64,000 nucleotides of DNA from Liopterus haemorrhoidalis (lineage: Eukaryota > Arthropoda > Insecta > Coleoptera > Dytiscidae). How positions within the stretch are numbered: the stretch's first letter is position 1; each line of letters starts with the position of its first letter. Position numbers and translations under genes: made by a program. The notes under the pieces are model-generated. The model ran no database searches. It was not told where the DNA came from and saw only the letters and a list, made by a program, of their open reading frames with translations. Location: NCBI GenBank assembly GCA_963971575.1, contig OZ020616.1:26578306-26642305 (forward strand), written 5' to 3'. This document shows positions 55,936-64,000 of this stretch, piece after piece.

Positions 55936-55966
55936 CCCGGGTGAATTCCCAGGTATATTATATATA

Positions 55967-56857
55967 CAAGGTGCGTCACAGGAACCAGGCGTTTTTTAAA
56001 TAAGCAGTACCCATTAGTATTTGATTTAAAATGTATTTATTAATACAAACAAACAACTTATTTATATGCCATTTTACGTACGAGAAATTAAATCCGTCAT
56101 TGCTTCGTGTTCTTTTCAAAACACGAAGCAAGCCGTTCCCTGAAGTTGGTATCCACCTAGGTAGGTGTCAACATTTTCTCGCTGTTCGTTTGCACTTCTC
56201 GCGATAATGGAATTTTTAGGTCTTCCAATGTTCTGTGTTTGTTTTCGTAAACGCGTGCCTCTAGGGAGTCCCACAGAAAAAAATCACAAGTGCACTGATC
56301 TGGAGATGTAAGAGTCTAGGACACATCACCGAAACCGAAACCAGAAATAAGACGTGGGGGAAACAATCTTCAAGCAACAGCCATTGAGGCGGTAGCTGTA
56401 AGAGCAGTGGCCCGATCTTGTCGGAACCACACATTCTGTAAGTCAATCCTTCGCCTGTGTAGTTCTGATTGCAAAAAAGATTCAATCATCATCATGTAGG
56501 CAGCTGAAATGACAGTAAGACACCAAATCGACCTACAACACTGTGCGCTTACGACTTTTTCTGTAGGACTACCTCTAGACGCGCGTATACGAAAACAAGC
56601 CCCGAACATTGGATGGACTAAAAAATTTCATTCGCCTGAAAGTGCAAGTTATCAGCGAGAAAATGTTGACAAGGGCGGAGATCAACTTCAGGGAGCGGCT
56701 TGCTTCGTGTTTTGAACAGTAAGACCATCATTTAATGTATTTTTTCATACGTAAAATGGCATAAAAATAGCTTGTATGTTTGTTTTAATAAATAGATTTT
56801 AAACCAATAACTAATGGGGTACTGTTTGTTTGAAAAACGTCTGGTTTCCGCATCCTG
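55967..56857. mobile_element. Mariner-like inverted-repeat element, 891 bp, TA duplication
   Basis: The left end ACAAGGTGCGTCACAGGAAC (after TA at 55965-55966) and right end GTCTGGTTTCCGCATCCTGT (TA at 56858-56859) are inverted. About 250 bp at each end is a duplicate in inverted orientation that includes the last part of a transposase (minus strand on the left, plus strand on the right). This suggests a tail-to-tail deletion derivative. Confidence 0.7.
56100..56520 (-). pseudogene. Mariner-superfamily transposase C-terminal fragment
   Basis: The minus strand gives, with frame changes, VWFRQDRATALTATASMAVA (from WFQQDGATxHTARxSM, second catalytic Asp region), RLFPPRLISGFGDVS, SPDQCTCDFFLWDSLEARVY (third acidic site and FFLWGYLK box) and ENKHRTLEDLKIPL, NFRERLA. 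The order matches insect Tc3-annotated transposases with DGATxH and PDFFLWGYLK boxes. The G of DGA is changed to R and several stops are present. Confidence 0.65.
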
Positions 56858-57354
56858 TATTAAATATGTTTTATTTGCCAATTATCTAAATATATAAAAA
56901 ATCATGTAAACATTATTCTAAGTTGAAATGGTCCCCTGTAGTAAATATACAACGCTCCAACGCATTTTCTACATATGGAAGCACTATGTATAGGTATTTT
57001 TTGGAATTGGTTTTAGATCGGCCTTGTGAAATATATTTTATTTTTTAATCGTTTGAAAATGGCGGCTTTTTAAAGATTTCTTCACTGATTAAATGGGTCA
57101 TGGAAGCTGCGTACCTCTTCCCTATTGGTTCGGCAGTATTTGGCAAAAACATGGTCATTCTCATTCCCAGCCAGTTAAGCTTACCAAATGTTTTCTTTTA
57201 GGCTGGCTTTCCAATATCTCCGTGCTCTGATTCAAACTTCAGATTTCAACGATCTGTCCAAAAAGGGTCATTTATTAAAAAATGATCGTTGGGCTAAATT
57301 GTATTTTAGCATTACATGTTTGCTTGGCTAGTAACATAAATGCAATTTTCATAG

Positions 57355-57355
<1 letters not shown>
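56858..57355. other. Unassigned stretch, possible decayed transposase
   Basis: The minus strand contains YIVLPYVENALERCIFTTGD followed by HFN, which faintly recalls the last residues of mariner-type transposases (W..CI...G.YF). It is too short and broken to call. Confidence 0.3.

Positions 57356-57357
<2 letters not shown>

Positions 57358-57439
<82 letters not shown>
57358..57439. repeat. (TA)n microsatellite
   Basis: About 40 TA units without interruption; the isoleucine-tyrosine repeat frames on both strands come from it. Confidence 0.95.
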
Positions 57440-57443
<4 letters not shown>

Positions 57444-58567
57444 CTATTCAAAACCATTTCTTTTTAAGCCAACACCCCTTCACCATTGCCCTATGTTAAT
57501 TTCGGACCCAAGTCTGTGATAGAGTTTGGTATCTCTGCAGTCAGCATATCTACTTGGTTGATGCCTAGGTTTGTAGCGACGACAATTTCTTTAACTCCAA
57601 GTTTAACTATCATCAGCTGGTTATATGGATATATAAAAGGGTGCAATTTAAATACAAGATTAAGTTTTTATTTTTTATTTTATTTTTATTTAACGTACAT
57701 ATAATTTGTTTAATACGTCTCGTACATACAGAAAAATGATGTGAATAAATGAGTTGAATATTCAGGGATAACATTTTTAAATATGTCTATTCAAGCTCCG
57801 CAAAGTCCAAAGCACATCAATCAGAGCCAGTTCATAACAATGACAGCGTTTATTACAATTGACATATGTAATAAATGACTCATAAATCTGATAAGCCTGG
57901 CCCGTATTCGTACCCAGCTGCTTACAATGTTTAACTTATTTTTGGTGTTATGGAAAACTTATCGTCATAGTAATCTGGACCTCTCGGCTGGTGCCCACAC
58001 TGCATCTATTTCTTTCCAGTTCGGTGGTTACATTGTGATTTGGAAGATTTTATCAATATTTTTACGGGTTCTAGTAATTTTGCTTAATCAAAGTAGAATA
58101 GAACAATATGTGTGGGAGATATAACGTACAGATCTAAATGTTTATTTCCCCATATTATTTATAAAATAATAAACGTCTCGTCGATCGTTGAGCTATCTGT
58201 AGTCTATAAATAAATTTTAATTAAATGGAATTGCGAAGAATTTATTTGGTTTGTGAAAATTAAAGTACAGAGAAAATCTATGTCATCTAAAAAAAATCTG
58301 ATTTGCATAAATGACCGGGCTACAACAATGTACACAATTACATAAAATAATAATAATCTCACCATTATAATTGTTGTTAGGTTATAAATTAAGTAAATCA
58401 ATCGTTCCGGTTAAACAAATTACAGTAATAACCCGAACAGTGCGAGTAATCCGTTCCGAAACTATCACGTCCTGTTAAAAACCGCACAGTTTAAAGTTTG
58501 AACTTAATGTATTTTATTATCATTGATTCAAAATTTATTGGAAGCATGAAAAATAAGCATATTTTTA
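57440..58567. other. Non-coding stretch, nothing recognised
   Basis: AAACGTCTCGTCGATCG and GTCTATAAATAAA near 58169-58212 recall words of the Penelope terminal repeat at 2311-2362, but the hammerhead core is not present. Confidence 0.45.
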
Positions 58568-58569
58568 TA

Positions 58570-58945
58570 CAGGGTGTTTGTTTGAAATGGGTCACCCCGA
58601 AAATCTCCTATATTTGTAAAGATACAAAAAATCTTCAGAACAAAAGTTAAACTAGACAAAAAGGCCCATCTAAAGGTTACTATAAGAATTCTAAGGCACT
58701 TACGGTTTCACCGGAAATGATGTCAACTTTTGATCTAGCATAGGGAATCGATAATTTTATATTTTTTCCTAAAAGTACATTAAATTAGCTTTACAATGAC
58801 ACCAAAAACTCATATTTTTATGTTAACCATTTCAAAATGGCAACCATTTATTTGCAAAATAATAATCAACATAAGTTTTACAAAGTTGAACGTAGCAAGC
58901 TTTGAAAACAATAAAAAAAGAAACAAACTATCTCTAAAATAAACT
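58570..58945 (+). repeat. Left terminal inverted repeat of the DD41D transposon
   Basis: Inverted copy of 60175-60557 with few differences. It contains AAAGTTAAACTAGACAAAAA, TTTCAAAATGGCAACCATTT and, at the inner edge, TATCTCTAAAATAAACT. Confidence 0.85.
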
Positions 58946-59107
58946 GTTATAACTAGTTATTATATGAAATAACATGAAATAACTTAAATTTTTATTTTTC
59001 AATTAAATGTTTTATAAATAACAAGAGTTTAATAGTTTATTTTGCTTATTTTGGTTTGAAAAAAAAAATTGTATTAATTGGTAGTAAGTCGTTATTTGTA
59101 CCTAATT

Positions 59108-60119
59108 ATGGTTTATGTACGATATACCAACGAAGATATGCCAGATATGGTTCTGATATACGGAGAGTGCCAAAGAAATGCGGTTAGAGCCCAGCGACTC
59201 TATCAGGAAAGGTATCCTAATAGAGCTCAGGCGAGAAGGGCAGTATTTTGCCAAATTAGTGAACCATGTAGAAAATGACGAAGAAAGAATATTGGCTTAC
59301 GTCCACTACTACTCGAAAGTGTCGGTGCGGGAGATTGCAAAAGAATGCGGTGTTTCACAATGGAAAGCCTAGAAGGTTTTAAGAAAACATGGGTTTAAGC
59401 CTTATAAACCGCATGTAAGCCAATTTATCCACGCAAATGATGAAGATCGCCGACTGAACTTTTGTAATTGGTTTTTGGGTATGTGGGAAAATGATAATCG
59501 CTTCCATTATAAAATAATGTTTTCGGACGAATCCAATTTTACCAGAAATGGTTTATTCAATAAGAATAATGTAAGACGTTGGTCGACGGAAAATCCCAGG
59601 CAATTAAGATCTTCCAGATTTCAACACAGGTTTGGTTTCAATGTTTGGCTGGGAATTCTAGGGACAAAAATTGTAGGCCCAATTATTTACCATGGCAGAC
59701 TTAGAGCTAACAGGTATTTAAATTTTTTACAAAATGAAGTGGTGGATTTGTTGGATGATTTACCACTTGCTGATAGGATAGGAATGTGGTTCCAACAAGA
59801 TGGAGCACCAGCTCATAACGCTAGAAACGTGTGTGCCTATTTAAATGGCCAATACCCAGATAAATGGATTGGAACACATTCACTTAATCCCTGGCCTGCA
59901 CGATCGCCGGATCTCACGCCATTGGATTTTTTCGTTTGGGGGTATTTAAAAGATAGAGTGTATCGGACAACACCAACGACGATAGAAGATTTAGAAGAAA
60001 GGGTTAGAAGTGCAATCCGGGATATCCAAGAGTGTACTCTTATAAAAGCGATGGAAGAGTTTTTATTAAGAATGATAAAATGTGTGGACAATAATGGTGG
60101 TTTGATCGAACATTTGTAA
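59108..60119 (+). pseudogene. DD41D transposase, one frameshift and one stop
   Basis: The enzyme cuts and joins the element ends. The start ATG at 59108 (MVYVRYTNEDMPDMVLIYGE) matches the start in deleted relatives (MAYVxYSNEEM). A +1 frameshift lies near 59230-59275 between RYPNRAQ and KLVNHVEND. An N-terminal helix-turn-helix follows (YYSKVSVREIAKECGVSQ), then a TAG at 59370-59372. From 59475 the frame is open to the TAA at 60117. Catalytic residues: SDESNF (first Asp at 59526), FQQDGAPAHN (second Asp) and SPDLTPLDFFVWGYLKD (third Asp); 41 residues separate the second and third, hence DD41D. It ends CVDNNGGLIEHL. Two lesions only, so recently inactivated. Confidence 0.9.
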
Positions 60120-60174
60120 TTTTTTATTTGTTTGTAAAATAATTGTAAAAAGGAATAGTTTTTTTTTTCTAAAT

Positions 60175-60557
60175 AGTCAAATAGTTTATTTTAGAGATAT
60201 TTTGATTCTTTTTTTATTGTTTTCAAAGCTTGATACGTTCAACTTTGTAAAACTTATGGATTATTATTTTGTAAATAAATGGTCGCCATTTTGAAATGGT
60301 TAACATAAAAATATGACTTTTTGGTGTCATTGTAAAGCTAATTTAATGTACTTTTAGGAAAAAAATATAAAATTATCAATTCCCTATGCTAGATCAAAAG
60401 TTGACATCATTTCCGGTGAAACCGGAAGTGCCTCAGAATTCTTATAGTAACCTTTAGATGGGCCTTTTTGTCTAGTTTAACTTTTGTTCTGAAGATTTTT
60501 TGTATCTTTACAAATAAAGGAGATTTTCGGGGTGCCCCGTTTCAAACAAACACCCTG
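60175..60557 (-). repeat. Right terminal inverted repeat of the DD41D transposon
   Basis: It contains ATGGTCGCCATTTTGAAATG, TTTCCGGTGAAACCGGAAGT and CACCCTG at the tip. Short palindromes inside (CCGGTGAAACCGG, GGGGTGCCCC) could be binding or hairpin sites. Confidence 0.85.
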
Positions 60558-60817
60558 TATATATTTAGTTTGATTGGTATATAGTGTAACAGAAAATATT
60601 TAGTCCATTGCTTTCATAGACAAAACTCGACATAGACCTTTATTTTATTAGACATATGTAGTACCGTACCTAGACAGGTGCGCAGATACAGATCCAGGAC
60701 AAAAAGTGCCAGAAATTCGTCAATGGGGCCTAAGATAAAGTCATTATTCCTAGTAAGTGCCCAAATTGTAACTCATAAAAAGAATTTTATATTAAGGATT
60801 TAATTGGTTGCGTAGCA
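60558..60817. other. Non-coding spacer
   Basis: Nothing recognised between the DD41D transposon and the hAT element. Confidence 0.5.
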
Positions 60818-60923
60818 CAGTGATTCAGAAACAGTGGTCCGCGGACCTACAGGGGATCCGTACGATCGAGAGGTCCGTCATAAAAAATTGAAAATTTGGT
60901 CAATTTAGTTCAATAATCTTCTT

Positions 60924-61905
60924 CTTCTTTGAGCACTATTAGTCAGGTTGACTTTTGGCCGCACTCAAATAAGCCCTCCATCTCAAACTGTTCATTTTCA
61001 GGTCTTGCCAAGTACCCTGTATACCAATACTTGTTATCTCTCCATCTCTTGCGAGGTCTTCCCACTGGTCGATGGATATTCAATCTTCCTTCCCATATCT
61101 TCCTAACCATTCTGCCCAGGGCCGCCCCTAGGTGGGGGCAAGTGGGGCACCGGCCCCAGGCCCCGTGCTTCGACCGTCTAGTAATAAAATAATAAAATAC
61201 ATTAAAAATATTATTCCAAGTTTTATAAATAGATGGAAAAAATTTATATTTTCATTGAATATAAGTATGTATACTTTGTTAATAGTTAATAATATTAATC
61301 ATTATTTAATATATATATAGATGGAGCCCCAAATCCAGTTTTGGGGCACCGCAATTCCAGTTTTGCCCCAGGCCTCGCAAATGCTAGGGGCGGCCTTGAT
61401 ACTGTCCTCCCTTATACTCATAACGTGTCCTATCTACTGTAATCGTCTGCCTCTGAGTTCTTGAGTGATACTTGGTCTTGAGTACAGTTCTCGCATATCT
61501 TTCTTCTTACGGATTCTCTATTCACCATTATCTCTCCATATCTTGCGAGGTCTTCCCACTGGTCGATGGGTATTCAACCTTCCTTCCCATATCTTCCTAA
61601 CCATTTTGTCCTCCGTTATACTCATAACGTGTCCTATCCACTGTAACCGTCTGCCTCTGAGTTCTCTAGTGATACTTGGCCTTGAGTACAGTTCTCGGAT
61701 ATCTTTAATATAATAATAAATCATTTAATTTTTATTTTATTTTATTTTTCTTTTTTTTTTTTCTTTGTTCTTACGGATTCTCCATTCACCATTAATATGA
61801 ATGGGACCAAAGATTCTGCGTAATATTTTAATTTAGTTTCGAAAACTATGAGGTGTTGTCGATCTCGCTTTGTTAAGGTCCATGTGTCGGAGCCATACAT
61901 AAGTA
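60924..61905 (-). pseudogene. LINE 3' end, partly duplicated, GAA-tail family
   Basis: On the minus strand the upstream part reads YGSDTWTLTKRDRQHLIVFE and, with a shift, INGEWRIRKN. Then IRELYSRPSITRELRGRRLQ, WIGHVM..EDKMVRKIWEGR and VGRPRKIWRDN follow. The LYSRPSI to WRDN section occurs twice in tandem (61530-61711 and 61535-60924 across the nested insert), joined at TTATCTCTCCAT. It ends with YLARPENEQ and a (GAA)n tail at 60924-60934. Same family as 16075-16376. Dead. Confidence 0.75.
61117..61398. mobile_element. Miniature hAT element inside the LINE fragment, 282 bp
   Basis: CAGGGCCGCCCCTAG on the left and CTAGGGGCGGCCTTG on the right are inverted. The flanks ATTCTGCC and ATACTGTC agree at 6 of 8 positions. 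Comparison with the second LINE copy at 61600-61615 (ACCATTTTGTCCTCC) shows that the LINE sequence continues directly once the element is removed. The subterminal part has CCCCAGGCC repeats; AT-rich centre; no coding. Confidence 0.8.
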
Positions 61906-62044
61906 AAAAATTCAATAATATGATTTTTTATTTAATAATACGTAATACCATTGTATGTTTAATAATAATCACCATTGTACAGTTATTAAAATGAAAATAA
62001 ATAATTATTGTTTAATATTTTTTAATTACAATGAATTTTGCTTA

Positions 62045-62800
62045 AGGGTGCGCACAACCGTACACTTTCTTATACAAGACTAATAATCTGAAATAAAATT
62101 AGTAACAATCTATACATCAAAATTTTCAGCAATTTTTTATCTATCTAATAGGATATTGTTAATTGTAAAAAAAACTGTCATGTAATTGTAAATAAAGAAA
62201 TTGCGTTATAGGCGCCATCTTGTAAACCATTCGAGGCATATTTGTGTACCATGCGGCAAATTGTAGCTTTAGCTTCGTTCTACAAATATGTTTGGAGATA
62301 ATATGTTCTATTGTGAAAATTACTTATAGTTATTGTACTTGGCAATCTACTTTTGCCGCCATCTCGAATCTGCCGTGCTTCTTAATATAGGTGCTGCGGA
62401 TAAAAATAATTTATTTTATGTAGAGAATACTTGTACGAAGTGGCATTTCATTATCATCAAGTATAATATTTTTTGACGAAGGCTCTATAACTATAAACAA
62501 TCATGTCGAAAAAAATATTGACGTATTATTTGAACATTTCTACACAAAACTATATAAATATAATCTTATTTGAAACCCAAAAATATATTTAAAAAATTAC
62601 AGAACATTGGTGTGTGATATCTATTATTAAGTTATTGAGCAATAACATTTTTACAATAATTTTTTCTACAATCAAACATATCCTATTAGATAGATAAAAA
62701 TTCTGTGCAAAATTTGATGTATAGATTGTCACTAATTTTATTTCAGATTGTTAGTTTTGTATAAGAAACTAATAATCTCTGGGGGTTGTACGTAGCGTTA
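62045..62800. mobile_element. Inverted-repeat element enclosing a foldback-arm relative
   Basis: Arms 62066-62190 and 62645-62770 are inverted (TTTCTTATACAAGACTAATA / TTAGTTTTGTATAAGAAA, TTATCTATCTAATAGGATAT / ATATCCTATTAGATAGATAA). The centre, 62190-62470, is a diverged copy of the terminal 230 bp of the 20-23 kb foldback element (GCAAATTGTAGCTTTAG, TTGCCGCCATCTCGAATCTG, ATTTCATTATCATCAAGT). Either the foldback tip was inserted here or both belong to one broader family. Confidence 0.65.
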
Positions 62801-62977
62801 ATCTGTAATATTTTAAAAATTAAACTAATATTTAAAATTCAAATTTTGCTTCTTTTATATCTATTATTATTTAATATTAGTCGAAAAACACAATACAAAA
62901 TATAGGGATCCCCTAAAATATTTCCTTTATAAAAGGTGTTCTTCAGCTTGCAAAGTTTCGGAACCGCTAGTGAAGCA

Positions 62978-63672
62978 GATTAGTTATTTTTGTACGACTG
63001 AAACAGAATCTGCTCTATCCTAAAGTATTGGGTTCTTCTTGTATATAACTCGTGAATTTATCATTGTATATTAAAATTTGACCTGGAATTTTCCCCTTTC
63101 TATATTTGTGTCAGTTCTGGGGTCCACTCAGAATACTTAGAATACTTAATACTCTCGGAATAATTAAAATGAGTACCTATTAGTTTACCAACGTAAAGTT
63201 TTTTTTTTTTTTTTGTTATATTATCCGATGTTTAGAAACTCTTGCCCTATGCGCCATCTAGTCTTTACGCCATAAATACATAACAATATAGTCTTATAAT
63301 AACTGCACACATATGGAAATACTAGCAAACCCGTTACAGAATATCTGCGAAAGTAAATTATTAATTTTATTGTTCAATTATATTAGTACAGCATATATCT
63401 AATACCATATGTATCACTCAGTCTCAAGCTTTTATACACGTACGCTCTTTTCAAACATTTCTTTAAAAATAAATCTTTGACCAGGCTCGTACCCGCGGGG
63501 GGGCTCAAGAGTTTATCCCAAGGCAAGGAAAGTCCCGCCTCCTCAAACAAAAATAGAATTCAACAGGCACTTTTTATATGAATGTGGAGGAAATATTCAT
63601 TTATTATTTTTTTTTTTGTGTAAAATATTCGTATTCGTATAATTTATAGCACGAATGCACTTTTAAAATATT
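62978..63672. other. Non-coding stretch, nothing assigned
   Basis: A GC-rich patch at 63484-63540 (CAGGCTCGTACCCGCGGGGG) resembles a miniature element end, but no partner was found. Confidence 0.45.
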
Positions 63673-63718
63673 TATTCTCTTTTTCTTCTTCTTTGGGCAC
63701 AGTCAGCCGGGTTAACTT
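63673..63718 (-). repeat. LINE tail remnant, GAA-tail family
   Basis: CTTCTTCTTTGGGCACAGTC followed by AGCCGGGTTAAC matches the 3' end of the 16.1 and 60.9 kb LINE copies (GTTAACCCGGCTG..GCCCAAAGAAGAAG on the minus strand). Only the last ~45 bp are left. Confidence 0.6.
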
Positions 63719-63794
63719 ACATAATAAAAAGTTTCATCCTAGGAAGTGAGGGCCGTTAAGCAAATGTTTGATGTATGCAAGATACGTCGCAGCA

Positions 63795-64000
63795 CTAGGG
63801 ATGGGAACGATATATCGATATTTCGAAAATATTGATACTTTACAAAGATATATAAATATCGATATTTGAAATGCGATATATCGCGCAAAATATCGATATT
63901 CGCACAAAATATCGGTATTCTTGTATATTTTTTACATTAAAATATATGCTGTTCACTTTTGTAAAAACAAACTGAGAGGAAATTTTGATTTTAATAGTTT
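63795..64000. mobile_element. Partial element rich in ATATCGATA palindromes, runs off the window
   Basis: It starts near CACTAGGGATGGGAACGATA and contains at least five copies of ATATCGATA / TATCGATATT / GATATATCG. A GGGATGGGAA start is seen in some hAT-type miniature elements. The right end is outside the window, so the class is open. Confidence 0.45.

Larger units (their letters stand above)
58570..60557 (+). mobile_element. DD41D Tc1/mariner-superfamily transposon, 1,988 bp
   Basis: It begins after TA (58568-58569) with CAGGGTGTTTGTTTGAAA and ends with TTTCAAACAAACACCCTG before TA (60558-60559). The terminal inverted repeats are about 380 bp (58570-58945 and 60175-60557), far longer than in typical mariners. 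The single gene (59108-60119) codes for a DD41D transposase with two lesions. Both ends and the TA duplication are intact, so it could probably be moved if enzyme were supplied. Deleted relatives are at 27135 and 29847-31212. Confidence 0.9.
60818..62969. mobile_element. hAT element with nested insertions, 2.15 kb
   Basis: The left end CAGTGATTCAGAAACAGTGG then TCCGCGGACC, and the right end CAAAGTTTCGGAACCGCTA, are imperfect inverted repeats of the common CAGTGGTTC..GAACCACTG type. The flanks GCGTAGCA (60810-60817) and GTGAAGCA (62970-62977) agree at 6 of 8 positions, which fits an old 8 bp duplication. Most of its length is later material: LINE fragment 60924-61905, miniature hAT 61117-61398 and the inverted-repeat element 62045-62800. 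Confidence 0.6.

Noticed and set aside
56930..57270. Minus-strand YIVLPYVENALERCIF considered as a transposase end
   Set aside because: Too short and interrupted by stops; left as unassigned.
57275..57467. Ile-Tyr repeat proteins on both strands
   Set aside because: Product of the (TA)n microsatellite.
58165..58215. AAACGTCTCG..GTCTATAAATAAA considered as another Penelope hammerhead
   Set aside because: Flanking words are similar, but neither the CTGANGA box nor a stem II is present.
59837..60091. 84-codon minus-strand frame
   Set aside because: Antisense shadow of the DD41D transposase.

Overview
The window looks like intergenic or intronic DNA from an AT-rich insect genome. A beetle is my best guess, because Penelope-like elements, tRNA-bearing repeats and Tc1/mariner and hAT miniature elements occur together here. 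That is inference; nothing diagnostic of a species is visible. I found no host protein gene, no intact tRNA or rRNA gene and no CRISPR array. Every recognisable coding stretch belongs to a transposable element, and all of them carry stops, frameshifts or truncations.

Layout. 0-5.8 kb: a small hAT miniature element, then a cluster of Penelope-like (PLE) remnants whose termini carry hammerhead-ribozyme cores, then a GC-rich Helitron 3' end. 7-18 kb: LINE fragments, the first copy (A) of a ~0.9 kb repeat family with a tRNA-like module, another hammerhead element, a 0.66 kb hAT derivative and several miniature elements. 19.5-24 kb: a degenerate PLE split by a 554 bp PIF/Harbinger-like element and by a 3.1 kb foldback element with arms of about 1.2 kb. 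24-36 kb: more tRNA-module repeats, internally deleted and chimeric relatives of a DD41D transposon, and inverted-repeat elements. 36.7-38.1 kb: a tRNA-family repeat interrupted by a hAT element with a perfect 8 bp target duplication. 38.9-43 kb: a nearly complete but dead LINE on the minus strand (ORF1, endonuclease, reverse transcriptase, TAAG tail). 43.5-50 kb: a broken Tc1-like element, a hAT element with a perfect 8 bp duplication, and miniature elements. 51-57 kb: minisatellite foldback, a further tRNA-module copy and a mariner-like inverted-repeat element. 58.57-60.56 kb: the best-preserved element, a 1,988 bp Tc1/mariner-superfamily transposon with ~380 bp terminal inverted repeats and a DD41D transposase with one frameshift and one stop. 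60.8-63 kb: a hAT element holding a LINE fragment, a miniature hAT and another inverted-repeat element.

The parts do not form a host pathway. They form a stratified record of insertions. The most interesting signals are (i) repeated hammerhead-type self-cleaving RNA cores in PLE termini, one of them in both arms of an inverted terminal repeat; (ii) the 3.1 kb foldback palindrome with a Pho/YY1-like motif in both arms; and (iii) an interspersed family whose copies carry different tRNA-like modules. All calls were made by eye from the sequence; no alignment, folding or database search was run.
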